Shown here: piece after piece, positions 1-7,244 of the stretch | How the letters are laid out: each line of letters begins with the position of its first letter | How positions within the stretch are numbered: the first letter of the stretch is position 1 | Source of the DNA: Oscillospiraceae bacterium | GTDB taxonomy: Bacteria > Bacillota > Clostridia > Oscillospirales > Oscillospiraceae | NCBI GenBank assembly: GCA_910575265.1 | Contig: CAJTEA010000023.1 | Coordinates: forward strand, 1 to 36,367 | Direction: 5' to 3' | Length of the DNA: 36,367 bases | The notes under the pieces: generated by a model | Seen by the model: the letters and a program-made list of their open reading frames with translations, nothing else | The model's database searches: none | What the model was told of the DNA's origin: nothing | Program-made: the position numbers and the translations under genes

Positions 1-570
1 CTTTCTGTGCTGAATGACCTCAAATCCAGGGGAGTTTTGGATGTATATCTGTTCTGCACTGACGGGCTGTGCGGCATGATGCAGGCCATCCAGGCGGTGT
101 ATCCGAACAGCCGTTTACAGCGCTGCATCGTCCACCAGATCCGTTCTTCCACTCGTTTCGTCAGCTGGAAGGACATCAAAAAAGTAGTGGCTGATCTGAA
201 GAAAATTTATACCGCTGTGACTCTGGAGGAGGCAGAATACGCCCTGCTCCAGTTCGGAGAAGCGTGGCGGAAGCAGTATCCCTCCTGTGTGAAAAGCTGG
301 GAGGAAAACTGGGAAGTTTTGAGCACCTTCTATGAATACCCGCCGGAGATCCGGAAAATCATATACACGACCAACATTATTGAAGGCCTGAACCGCCAGT
401 TCCGGCAGATCACGAAAAACAAGCCCAGCTTCACCAGCGACGATTCCCTGCGCCGGATGCTCTATCTGGCTGCTCAGCGCATCACGAAGCGCTGGCGGAC
501 CAGGTGCTCGAACTGGGACCTGGTCCTCAGCCAGCTCCAGCTCATGTTTGCGGACCGGGCTGTTGGCTGA
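1..570 (+). mobile_element. IS256-family (mutator type) transposase, C-terminal part; 5' end lies outside the window
   Basis: The frame is open from the first base and ends with TGA at 568-570, so only about the last 190 residues of a roughly 400-residue transposase are visible. Seen: an FCTDGL segment carrying the second catalytic Asp, a CIVHQIR segment (the C/D-x2-H signature of the family), and TTNIIEGLNRQFR carrying the catalytic Glu, followed by a basic C-terminus. These are the known features of the IS256/mutator DDE family, which moves DNA by cut-and-paste with a circular intermediate. The downstream terminal inverted repeat was not identified with certainty. Whether the copy is intact cannot be judged from here. 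Confidence 0.9.
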
Positions 571-588
571 GCCCTCCCTTTAGAATAT

Positions 589-645
589 CCCGGCGGGCCG
601 GACGGCATTCACGCCTCCGGCGCGCATACCGCCTGGCCCGCCGGG
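589..645. repeat. 11-bp perfect inverted repeat after the IS256 transposase
   Basis: CCCGGCGGGCC at 589-599 is repeated in inverse at 635-645, with 35 bases between. It lies 19 bases after the IS256 stop codon. It may be a hairpin that limits transcription out of the element or part of the element end. No run of T follows it, so it is not a clear terminator. Confidence 0.5.
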
Positions 646-708
646 ATGATGTGTCAGGAAGGGCTTCAGCCATCATTCTATTCTGTTTTCACAGCTCTAT
701 ACTTGACT

Positions 709-1521
709 TTGTCGAATATCGCTTACACAAGATTTTACGGAAGGCCCCGAGAAGCACGGCGTGACAAAGGCGGCCATCCGCTACCATACCAACCGGCAGT
801 ATATCTACCGCTGGCGCAAACGGTACGATGGGACATTAAGCTCCCTGGAGGATCGCTCTCACCGTCCCCGCAGTCATCCAAACCAGCACCAGCCTGAGGA
901 GATTAAGCTCATCCGGGATATGCGCCGCCGGAATCCCAGTGCCGGTCTGGTCATTTTCTGGGTGAAACTGCGGCAGCGGGGCTATACACGCTCCATCTCC
1001 GGCCTGTACCGGTTCCTGCGCAGGAACGGTCAGATGGCGGCGAAGCTGCCCAACCCCAAGTACATCCCAAAGCCCTATGAGCAGATGAGCTACCCTGGCC
1101 AGCGGGTCCAGATCGATGTCAAGTTTGTCCCTAAGAGCTGTCTTGTGGGCGAGGCCGCTCAGGAGGGGGGCTATTATCAGTACACGTTCCTGGATGAATA
1201 CAGCCGGTTTCGTTATTTAGAAGCATTTCAGGAGCACAGCACCTATTCTTCCGCCCAATTTATCCGGAACTGTGTCAGGAAATTCCCCTTTGCCATTGAA
1301 TGTGTCCAGACAGACAACGGCTCTGAATTTACCAACAGACTAAACTCCTCCGCCACGAAAAAGCTGACCCTTTTTGAAAAGACTCTGGCACAGCTGGGAA
1401 TCCGGCATAAGCTGATTTGTCCTTTCACCCCAAGGCACAACGGTAAAGTGGAGCGCAGTCACCGTAAGGATAATGAAGAGTTCTACGCCTCACACAAATT
1501 CTTTTCCTTCCATGATTTTCA
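709..1521 (+). pseudogene. Integrase-core (DDE, rve-type) transposase, frameshifted near the start and truncated at the end
   Basis: The reading frame from 761 (GTG) encodes an N-terminal helix-turn-helix (about the first 30 residues, IYRWRKRYDG) and an integrase core. Visible DDE elements are QIDVKF (first Asp, about residue 119), QTDNGSEF (second Asp) and a GKVERSHR segment carrying the final Glu. This matches IS481-like or related rve transposases. The expected start, reading LSNIAYTRFY from a TTG at about 709, lies in another frame. It joins the main frame around 738-741, which suggests loss of about two bases. The C-terminus stops matching after SFHDF at about 1521, where integrase sequence on the other strand begins. 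The gene is therefore broken at both ends and presumably inactive. Exact family assignment is uncertain. Confidence 0.8.
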
Positions 1522-1738
1522 CACACATATCCAATAGCTGTCCCACGGTGGTGTTTTCAGACTTTGCCACGAATTTTTTCGCCTCGTAATCCTCCATCGC
1601 CTTGCGGAGCAGGGCCCCCGTCTCGGATTTGCTCTCTGTCCCGGCGAACTCCCGCTGTACCTGCCGCCCGCTCTCGTCCTCCACATAGAAGCGGTAGTAC
1701 CACTTTTTGCCCTTTTTACGTACAGAACCTTTTGCCAT
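1490..1738 (-). pseudogene. Tyrosine recombinase (phage/ICE integrase), N-terminal fragment
   Basis: The ATG at 1738 follows an AAAGGAG motif at good spacing. The product starts MAKGSVRKKGKKWYYRFYV, the arm-type DNA-binding N-terminal domain of Tn916/ICE-like integrases. It goes on to a TVGQLLDM segment that normally begins the core-binding domain. From about 1521 the frame runs into the truncated transposase on the other strand and stops at 1490. Only about 70 of roughly 380-400 expected residues remain; the catalytic Arg-His-Arg-Tyr domain is missing. The element that carried this integrase probably can no longer excise by itself. Confidence 0.85.
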
Positions 1739-1804
1739 AGATGAAATGCTCCTTTCTATCCGTGGCAATCGGGCCTGTGACGTATGATGTGCGCTGTTAT
1801 GTTG

Positions 1805-2479
1805 TCAAGGTGCCACGGAATCGTTGGCGGCATTCAGCCGCACCTGGGCGTCATGCAGGATATTATACAGATGGACTGTATCGACTCTGGTACGCCCTTT
1901 GTCGAAGATATGTAACAGCCCGTCCAGGAACCGCTTCATATCCTCGATAGGAGTTTCCATCTCCCGGCGATAGACCGGCACAATGATGTCGTCAACGTGG
2001 ATGGTGTACTGCTGGATGGATTTTTTGAGGGCTTCATCCCCGGCCAGCCGGTCGATCTCGTTCAGCGTCCTGCCATAGTGCTGGGCGGTGACGGAGAACA
2101 GGTCGATCAGCAGGCAAAGCGTGGACATGAGGAACCGCCGCTGGACTTCCGGCTGTACTGTCCTGCTTACAGCGTCCAAGAAGCTGTTCAGATGGTCTAA
2201 GACTTCGCCCTCGCAGATGGTTCGGCCATCCTCGTCTTTGACTTCTTTTTCCTCGGACAGACCCGTGAGCCATTCCGGGGTGGTTTGCAGGGCGTCCGCC
2301 AAGCCGTTGATGATCATGCTGCGGTTAGGATTGACCCCATCCGTTTCATACCGCTGGATGGTGGACTTGTTGACCCCCACCCGCCGTCCAAGCTCCGGCA
2401 TGGAGATACCGATCTCGTTCCTACGCTCTTTGATACGTTTGCCGACCTCTTTTGGAGTGAGCATTTCTGCGTTATCCAA
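1805..2479 (-). CDS. XRE-family transcriptional regulator with a C-terminal helical domain
   Basis: About 224 residues. An N-terminal Cro/CI-type helix-turn-helix (ELGRRVGVNKSTIQRYETDG, with PEWLTG closing the domain) precedes about 140 residues with no recognised motif, probably helical. The perfect AGGAGG at 2489-2494 favours a TTG start at 2479 (8-base gap). The in-frame GTG at 2488 overlaps the ribosome binding site, and an ATG at 2464 is too far from it. The gene diverges from the excisionase-like gene at 2662, with both promoters in the shared gap, as in phage- or ICE-type control switches. The likely role is repression of the mobile element. Ligand and operator are unknown. Confidence 0.85.
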   Translation of the reverse strand: MDNAEMLTPKEVGKRIKERRNEIGISMPELGRRVGVNKSTIQRYETDGVNPNRSMIINGLADALQTTPEWLTGLSEEKEVKDEDGRTICEGEVLDHLNSFLDAVSRTVQPEVQRRFLMSTLCLLIDLFSVTAQHYGRTLNEIDRLAGDEALKKSIQQYTIHVDDIIVPVYRREMETPIEDMKRFLDGLLHIFDKGRTRVDTVHLYNILHDAQVRLNAANDSVAP

Positions 2480-2503
2480 GAAGTTCACCTCCTATCGAGT
2501 GTG

Positions 2504-2532
2504 AGTATAACACAGCCAGATTTGAATTGCAA
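2504..2532 (-). promoter_or_regulatory. Sigma-70-type promoter for the XRE regulator
   Basis: On the minus strand TTGCAA (2532-2527) is followed after exactly 17 bases by TATACT (2509-2504), close to the start of the regulator gene. It faces away from the excisionase promoter about 50 bases off, so one bound repressor could control both. Confidence 0.7.
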
Positions 2533-2584
2533 CCCTATTTTTCATGTATTTTCAAAAATATTTTTTGAAACGCCTTAAAACGGG

Positions 2585-2613
2585 TTGACAAACAGCGGCA
2601 ATTTAAGTATAAT
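2585..2613 (+). promoter_or_regulatory. Consensus sigma-70 promoter for the excisionase-like gene
   Basis: TTGACA (2585-2590), a 17-base spacer and TATAAT (2608-2613) match the consensus exactly. The start codon of the next gene is 49 bases downstream of the -10 box. Confidence 0.85.
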
Positions 2614-2661
2614 AACAGTGTTGAAGTTGCGAAATAAGTGTAACAGAAAGGAGCGTGCAGA

Positions 2662-2877
2662 ATGAGCGCAGTTAAAATGGGGCTGACCATCGAGGAAGCC
2701 GCCGAGTGTACGGGCATTGGGCGGAACACCATGCGGAAGCTGGTGGACTGGGGCAAGCTGCCGGTGCTGAAGGTGGGCCGGAAAGCCATCATCCGGCGGG
2801 ACACGCTGGAGCGGTTCATGGCCGTCAACCAGGGGCGGAACCTGCTCCGGGAGGGCGACGTCCGCCGGGTCGAGTGA
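2662..2877 (+). CDS. Excisionase-like MerR/HTH_17 DNA-binding protein
   Basis: 71 residues. It has the compact winged-helix pattern of the excisionase/HTH_17 family: LTIEEAAECTGIGRNTMRKLV for the helix-turn-helix, then LPVLKVGRKAIIRRDTLERFM for the wing and following helix. The ATG follows AAAGGAG at 8 bases. Family members bend DNA to direct integrase toward excision, or act as small regulators. It sits opposite the XRE gene and upstream of mobC, consistent with an integrative mobile element. Since the neighbouring integrase is truncated, any excision role is probably lost or would need another recombinase. Confidence 0.85.
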   Translation: MSAVKMGLTIEEAAECTGIGRNTMRKLVDWGKLPVLKVGRKAIIRRDTLERFMAVNQGRNLLREGDVRRVE

Positions 2878-2984
2878 CGTACTTTGGGCGTGTCCTCCCA
2901 AAATTCACCGGCTGAAAAGAATAGCCGGGGCGGCGGGGACGCACCCGCAAAATACGTCGGGGTGGAAGTGGTACAGTCTTAGCA

Positions 2985-3035
2985 AGCAACGTATTGTGGG
3001 GCCACAATACCGCTTGACAGGGGTTCCACCCCTAT
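2985..3035. other. Candidate transfer origin (oriT): two adjacent inverted repeats upstream of mobC
   Basis: Two hairpin-forming repeats lie in the 181-base gap before mobC. GTATTGTGG (2991-2999) pairs with CCACAATAC (3002-3010) around GG, and AGGGGT/ACCCCT arms with a 3-base loop follow at about 3019-3033. Relaxosome accessory genes such as mobC usually lie directly beside the oriT they bind, and oriTs contain inverted repeats. The nick site was not recognised, so this is an inference from position and structure. Confidence 0.4.
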
Positions 3036-3058
3036 GACCCCGGAGAAAGGAGAATCCA

Positions 3059-3376
3059 ATGCGAAGCAGAACAAACCGAATCAACGTCTGGCTGTCTGAC
3101 AAGGAACTGGCCGACCTCAACGAAAAGGTCAGCAGGGTACGGGGTTCCCGTGAGAGGTTCATCCGGCAGTGTATCAGCGGCGCTGCCATCCGGGAGGCCC
3201 CCTCAGTCGATGTGCCAAAGCTGATCTACGAAGTCCGCAGGGTGGGGGCCAGTCTCAACCGAATCCTCATTATTGCCAACGCCAGGGGCCTGCTGGAAGT
3301 GCCGGAACTCCGCAGGGCATTAGAGCGGAACCGAGAGTTGGAAGTACGTATCGTGGACGCTTACGCGAAAGACTGA
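3059..3376 (+). CDS. mobC: MobC-like plasmid/ICE mobilisation relaxosome protein
   Basis: 105 residues with the small MobC pattern: an N-terminal ribbon-helix-helix-like part (RINVWLSDKELADLNEKV, then a SRERFIRQCI helix) and the YEVRRVGASLNRILIIAN segment typical of bacterial mobilisation proteins. The ATG follows AAAGGAG. MobC proteins assist the relaxase at oriT in conjugative mobilisation. No relaxase gene follows; the next gene is on the opposite strand. The transfer module is therefore incomplete here and could only be mobilised with help in trans. Confidence 0.8.
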   Translation: MRSRTNRINVWLSDKELADLNEKVSRVRGSRERFIRQCISGAAIREAPSVDVPKLIYEVRRVGASLNRILIIANARGLLEVPELRRALERNRELEVRIVDAYAKD

Positions 3377-3389
3377 CGGCAGATGAAAA

Positions 3390-3419
3390 GCACCGCACAG
3401 CCATAAGGCCATGCGGTGC
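3390..3419 (-). terminator. Hairpin terminator downstream of the sigma-factor/membrane-protein pair
   Basis: GCACCGCA (3390-3397) pairs with TGCGGTGC (3412-3419), with an extra GCC/GGC pairing inside. On the minus strand the stem is followed by TTTTCATC, a short U-rich stretch. It lies 25 bases after the stop codon of the minus-strand gene and could also end mobC transcription. Confidence 0.6.
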
Positions 3420-3443
3420 CTACATAGACAAATTGCATAAGTG

Positions 3444-4877
3444 TTATCTACGATACGGTACTGTTTCGCCTGTGTCCTCTTGGCGGAGCAGGGTTCCGGC
3501 CTCATCAAAGGTATATCGGAACACCTGGCAGGTGCCGCCGATGGTGAAGGAGCTGGTAGCGGGGGAAAAGAAGGTGTCCACCACGCTCTCCACGTCCCAC
3601 ACCAGTTCTCCGGTGTTATTGATGGCCAGCTTTCCACCCAGGGAACCCTTGACGGAGTAGAAGGTCTCCGGCGCTCCGCCCTCCGGGTCGCACAGCAGCA
3701 GCACCGCTGTGTAATTATCCCGCACCATGGGGGTCAGCTCCTCGCTGGAAATCTCCCAAATGTTGTTGTCAAACAGGTAGGCCAGGATATCAGCGATTTC
3801 ATACCGTCCGCCCCTGTCTGTCTGCTTGGGAACGGCATAGGCCGACAGGTACACCCGGCCCCCAAACTCAATCATATCGGTGATGGTGTAATCGCAGTCC
3901 TCCCCTTCGTAAATGAAGGTGTCCAGTGTGTCTCCATCCCGGCTCAGCTTCACCAGTCGGGCAGTCTTGCCGTCCGTGGTGTTCCCCAGCTGTACCAAGT
4001 AGCCGTCCCCCAGGCACACCACGTTCCAGATGCCGAGGTTTCCCACCTCAGCGTCGTAGTTGAACAGCTCGTTCCCGTCCATGTCGTACTGGCTCAGGCA
4101 GAGGTGCCGGAAGTCCCCCCGGCTGAACACCGCCCAGGTGCCGTCCCCGTTGTCCACCACGGCGGCGATATATTCCCGCTCAAAGCCATGCTCCAACTGC
4201 TTTTGCCACAGAATGTTCCCGCTCTCGTCCACCCGGGCCACACAGGAGTACTTGGGCTGTTCGCTGGACCAGGTATCATTGTAGCCCCACACCGCTGTTC
4301 CGGCGGAGGTGTGGACGCTGCCCTCCACATAGAGGTCAGGGAATTCCGCCGTCCACAGCAATTCGCTGTCCCGGTAACACGCCAGAATGCTCTTATCCAG
4401 CACGTCAAAGCCCAGGGTTTTGTCCAGCTTCTCCGCATAGTCCAGACGGTAGCTGATCCCGGTTTCCGGCCGGGTGCTGTGCCACACATTCCGATCCCAC
4501 AGCGCCGCCAGTTCCTCCGGCGTGGGCTCCCGCTGGGAGATCTCCAGCCCCGGCACCGCCCGCTCAATCACCTCCGCCGTCTTGTCATAGGTGAAATGTT
4601 GGCTGGTAATATCCCGGTAGACAGCTTTCACGTCTGACCGGCTCAGGCCCTCGGTAGACAGCCCGTTTTCGTCAAAGAACGCTACCGCCGCGCCATACTC
4701 CCTGGCTTCGACGGCAAAAGCTACCCCTACCAGGCTCACCGTCAGGGCCAGACAAGCGGCCAGTGCCAGCCATTTTCGGTAGGCCGGCGCCCTCCGGCGG
4801 CCCACAGGGGTCTCGCTCCGTTCCAAAATATTATCATCCACATTGTCAAACGCTCGAAACAAATCATTTTTGTTCAT
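3444..4877 (-). CDS. Membrane-anchored partner of the ECF sigma factor; putative anti-sigma/sensor protein
   Basis: 477 residues. A short cytoplasmic N-terminus (about 1-34) is followed by one membrane segment (about 35-57, WLALAACLALTVSLVGVAFAV), so the remaining ~420 residues should lie outside. The exterior part has repeating beta-rich units resembling propeller blades, such as DESGNILWQ, DGTWAVFSRG, DMDGNELF and SRDGDTLDTF. The ATG at 4877 has a good AAGGAGG and overlaps the sigma-factor stop (ATGA), so the two are translationally coupled. By analogy with other ECF pairs it probably holds the sigma factor inactive until an external signal is sensed. No zinc-binding anti-sigma motif was seen, so the anti-sigma role is inferred from context only. 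Confidence 0.7.
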   Translation of the reverse strand: MNKNDLFRAFDNVDDNILERSETPVGRRRAPAYRKWLALAACLALTVSLVGVAFAVEAREYGAAVAFFDENGLSTEGLSRSDVKAVYRDITSQHFTYDKTAEVIERAVPGLEISQREPTPEELAALWDRNVWHSTRPETGISYRLDYAEKLDKTLGFDVLDKSILACYRDSELLWTAEFPDLYVEGSVHTSAGTAVWGYNDTWSSEQPKYSCVARVDESGNILWQKQLEHGFEREYIAAVVDNGDGTWAVFSRGDFRHLCLSQYDMDGNELFNYDAEVGNLGIWNVVCLGDGYLVQLGNTTDGKTARLVKLSRDGDTLDTFIYEGEDCDYTITDMIEFGGRVYLSAYAVPKQTDRGGRYEIADILAYLFDNNIWEISSEELTPMVRDNYTAVLLLCDPEGGAPETFYSVKGSLGGKLAINNTGELVWDVESVVDTFFSPATSSFTIGGTCQVFRYTFDEAGTLLRQEDTGETVPYRR

Positions 4878-5431
4878 AGGTATCCCTCCTTCAAAAGATG
4901 GGCTTTCAGTTTTCTGCGCGTCCGGCTCAGTATAACCATTACATTGTTTTCGGTAAGACCATATCGCTTTGCGATGTCCGCCACAGGCTCGACAAAGAAG
5001 TACCGGCGCACCAGCACATTCCCCTCCCGCTCCGGCAGCGCCCGCACAAAACGCTGGATAGCTTCCCGCAGTTCTTTGGCCTCGTACGCAGCCTCTGTAT
5101 CCGCACCGCCGCCAAAACATTCTCCCAGTTCCTCCAGAACGAGGGCAATCTCGCCGCCGCCCCGTTTCTCTGCATTTCGTGCATTGAATCGGTCAAAGGA
5201 AAGATTACGAGTAATCTTCGCCAGGAATAGCCGAAGTATGTTAGGCTTTTGCGGTGGTATCGCGTTCCAGGCATGAAGCCATGTATCATTGACGCACTCC
5301 TCGGAATCTTCGGTGTTGTGCAGGATGTTTTCAGCAATCGTGAAACAGTACGCACCATATTTACTGGCGGTTTCCGATATAGCGTCTGCGTTTTTTTGCC
5401 AGTATAGTTCTATAATTTGCCTATCCTCCAA
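4874..5431 (-). CDS. ECF-type RNA polymerase sigma factor
   Basis: About 185 residues. Region 2 is visible (AYCFTIAENILHNTEDSEECVNDTW), and region 4 carries the helix-turn-helix (LPEREGNVLVRRYFFVEPVADIAKRYGLTENNV, then SRTRRKL). Regions 1 and 3 are absent, as in ECF sigma factors. AGGAGG at 5439-5444 favours the TTG at 5431 (7-base gap) over the GTG at 5434. The membrane protein is coupled downstream by a 4-base overlap. Such factors usually autoregulate their own operon, but no clear ECF -35/-10 pair could be fixed upstream. Its location among mobile-element genes suggests it may be cargo. Confidence 0.88.
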   Translation of the reverse strand: MEDRQIIELYWQKNADAISETASKYGAYCFTIAENILHNTEDSEECVNDTWLHAWNAIPPQKPNILRLFLAKITRNLSFDRFNARNAEKRGGGEIALVLEELGECFGGGADTEAAYEAKELREAIQRFVRALPEREGNVLVRRYFFVEPVADIAKRYGLTENNVMVILSRTRRKLKAHLLKEGYL

Positions 5432-5589
5432 CACAATACCTCCTCTCCGTAGTTTGAAGGTTCCTTCACCCTATAAGACGAGAAATGCTCTAAAACCTTA
5501 CAAGATTTTTCGGAAAATTTTAGTTCTCAATTTGAAGTCTATTGTATCAGGCGCAGACGATGAGGGCAAGTCCACGCATTGGCAAACGA

Positions 5590-5623
5590 CAATGGCGGCG
5601 AGGACATATCCCCGTCGCCATTG
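5590..5623. terminator. 15-bp imperfect stem-loop between tnpV and the sigma-factor gene
   Basis: Bases 5590-5604 pair with 5609-5623 around a 4-base loop, with one mismatch and one G-T pair. It lies just after the tnpV stop codon (minus strand). U-runs on either side are weak, so termination is plausible but not certain. Confidence 0.45.
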
Positions 5624-5627
5624 TGCT

Positions 5628-6005
5628 TTATGCGTATATGAGTTCCTTATTCACAATCTCCATTGCGCTTGCCCGGATATTGTTCATCTTACCAACCCAC
5701 ACCATCTGGTCGGTAACTTTCAGCGTCTCGGTGATACCTTGGGATTGGGCCATCTGTTCAATGACGGTATCTAACCGTTCTTGCGCCTGCCGGTCAATGT
5801 CTGCAAGGTAGCCGTTCAGCTTTCCGCTCAACAGCAAGGCGTTATAAAGAGCTGGACGGCATTCTTTGAGAAATCGCTTGTGCCGCTGACCCCATACGCC
5901 AACAAGCTGTTCTTCTTCAGTGGGTACAGTCAAACAAGGAAAATAGTAGTCGCCAACGAGTTCATACCATAGGCCGTTGGTCACGTTAAAAATGTACTTG
6001 TCCAT
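5628..6005 (-). CDS. tnpV: TnpV-like transposon-encoded protein
   Basis: About 125 residues. It resembles the TnpV family found in Tn4451-type mobilisable transposons of Clostridia: a GLWYELVGDYYFPCL start, a central RFLKECRPALYNALLLSGKL block, a helical QAQERLDTVIEQMAQ stretch and a C-terminal MNNIRASAMEIVNKELIY. The ATG at 6005 is chosen because GGAGG lies 7-8 bases upstream; an upstream ATG at 6038 has none. The function of TnpV is not known. Its presence, with mobC and an integrase remnant, marks this region as mobilisable-element debris. Confidence 0.8.
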   Translation of the reverse strand: MDKYIFNVTNGLWYELVGDYYFPCLTVPTEEEQLVGVWGQRHKRFLKECRPALYNALLLSGKLNGYLADIDRQAQERLDTVIEQMAQSQGITETLKVTDQMVWVGKMNNIRASAMEIVNKELIYA

Positions 6006-6410
6006 AGTGAAATCCTCCGCTATAATATATTCGCACATACGTCACAGTTCTCCGATTGCCACACGTTGTCATATCCTGTTGCGAGATTTTCTTGCCCTTG
6101 CTTTTGCCCTTATGAGCAGCCAGGGCAAGGGTAAACTTGTGTGAAACTGAATAAAGGGATAAGGCGAACACACTGTGAAAAATCCTTTGTTTTTAAGGCT
6201 TTTGGAGGATTTTATAGAAAACCTACGGTGAGCGATAATCGCTCATAGAATCGTAGTATCCAAATTCCAATTTTCTTTTGATTTTTCTCTCTTTTACCTC
6301 TCGCGTTGTCGAATGCCCACTTTCGTCAAACTGGCTGAACAGGCGGCATCCATCACGGATAACCGCCCGGCAAACCGGAAGTTGCCGCGAAACAGCCTGT
6401 CATCTTGTTT
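6006..6410. other. About 400-bp gap without a supported gene; contains a short hairpin
   Basis: No convincing coding region was found on either strand. TGAGCGA (6229-6235) and TCGCTCA (6239-6245) form a perfect 7-bp hairpin with a TAA loop, flanked by CTACG and CGTAG at a distance. The sequence is more AT-rich than the neighbouring chromosome and probably belongs to the mobile element. Confidence 0.5.
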
Positions 6411-6656
6411 TCAACCGCTCCAGAACCCAAGCGGTGACCGGCTTAAACGCAGCATAAATGGGATGGACGCGGCCACCAGCATCATGGCAAAATAGAGTAC
6501 CAGAGCAAGGTACGCGTACATGAGGGTGTTGACAAGCAGTCTGTCTCCGCCCTGGGTCCTCCACTTCCTGAAAAAGACAAAAACATACAGGAAAGCCAGC
6601 ACTGTAACATCTATGAAATATTTTATCAGGTACTTCATCGCGTCACCGCTTTCCAC
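6411..6656 (-). pseudogene. VanZ-like membrane protein, N-terminal fragment
   Basis: 81 residues with two hydrophobic segments (DVTVLAFLYVFVFF and LMYAYLALVLYFAMMLVAASIPF). The order of segments and the FFRKWRTQGGDRLLVNTLMY linker resemble the N-terminus of VanZ-family proteins from Gram-positive mobile elements, which are usually over 150 residues. After SIPFM the match ends and the frame stops, so the rest is missing. The start could be the GTG at 6656 (weak GGAG upstream) or the ATG at 6638. VanZ in glycopeptide-resistance clusters gives low-level teicoplanin resistance, but many homologues have unknown roles and this remnant is unlikely to be functional. Confidence 0.5.
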
Positions 6657-6809
6657 TTACCGCTCCATTTAATTTCAGCTTGTTGAGATGAGTATATCAT
6701 GTCCAGCTTCTGGCCTCAAGCCGCGATTTGTGAATTCATTGGCGCTTAAACTCATCAACGCGAAAGTAAAAGAGATATTTTTTCAAAGGAAAATTTTTTA
6801 AAAAAACTG

Positions 6810-6838
6810 TTGACAACAAAAGAAAAATCGGCTATACT
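6810..6838 (+). promoter_or_regulatory. Promoter of the tRNA operon
   Basis: TTGACA (6810-6815), 17 bases and TATACT (6833-6838) sit 30 bases before the first tRNA, preceded by A/T-rich tracts (6768-6808) that could act as an UP element, as is common for stable-RNA promoters. Confidence 0.85.
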
Positions 6839-6868
6839 ACCCATTGCCCTGTTGAAAGGGCATGAAAC

Positions 6869-6945
6869 GGCGGCATAGCTCAGTTGGCTAGAGCACTCGG
6901 TTCATACCCGGGGTGTCACTGGTTCAAATCCAGTTGCCGCTACCA
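6869..6945 (+). tRNA. tRNA-Met (anticodon CAT)
   Basis: 77 bases including an encoded CCA. The acceptor arm GGCGGCA/TGCCGCT, the D-arm AGCTCAGTTGGCTAGAGC, the anticodon loop TTCATAC with CAT at 6903-6905 and the T-loop GGTTCAAATCC are all present. The first base and acceptor look like elongator Met rather than initiator. A CAT anticodon could also be a tRNA-Ile(k2CAT), which sequence alone does not exclude. Confidence 0.9.
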
Positions 6946-6982
6946 TTACAAAAACGGACAGACGCCCGTTTTCATATAAAAC

Positions 6983-7057
6983 GGCCCGGTGGTCAAGCGG
7001 TTAAGACTCCGCCCTTTCACGGCGGCAACACGGGTTCGAGTCCCGTCCGGGTCACCA
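6983..7057 (+). tRNA. tRNA-Glu (anticodon TTC)
   Basis: 75 bases with encoded CCA. The acceptor GGCCCGG/CCGGGTC, the anticodon stem CCGCC/GGCGG with loop CTTTCAC (TTC at 7016-7018) and the T-arm CGGGTTCGAGTCCCG fit tRNA-Glu. Confidence 0.95.
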
Positions 7058-7079
7058 CCTGTTTCAGCCGTTTCCATAT

Positions 7080-7155
7080 GGAGGCATAGCTCAGCCGGTA
7101 GAGCGCTCGCCTCACACGCGAGAGGTCACAGATTCGAGTTCTGTTGTCTCCACCA
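7080..7155 (+). tRNA. tRNA-Val (anticodon CAC)
   Basis: 76 bases with encoded CCA. The acceptor GGAGGCA/TGTCTCC, the anticodon stem CTCGC/GCGAG and loop CTCACAC place CAC at positions 34-36, reading the GTG valine codon. It is the last gene of the tRNA operon. Confidence 0.93.
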
Positions 7156-7195
7156 GAAAACACCGTCAAAACCGCCTGGTTTTGACGGTGTTTTC
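7156..7195 (+). terminator. Strong Rho-independent terminator of the tRNA operon
   Basis: An 18-bp perfect stem (7156-7173 with 7178-7195) and a GCCT loop; its 3' arm ends in TTTTC and is followed by TTCCTT. It begins immediately after the CCA of tRNA-Val. Confidence 0.95.
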
Positions 7196-7244
7196 TTCCT
7201 TATCCCGGCAGCTGTAAGGTATTTCCAGACGAGAGGTAACCCCC

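Noticed and set aside
6869..7155. tRNA genes as the attachment site of the mobile region
   Set aside because: No second copy of a tRNA 3' end was found at the other side of the mobile-element genes within the window.
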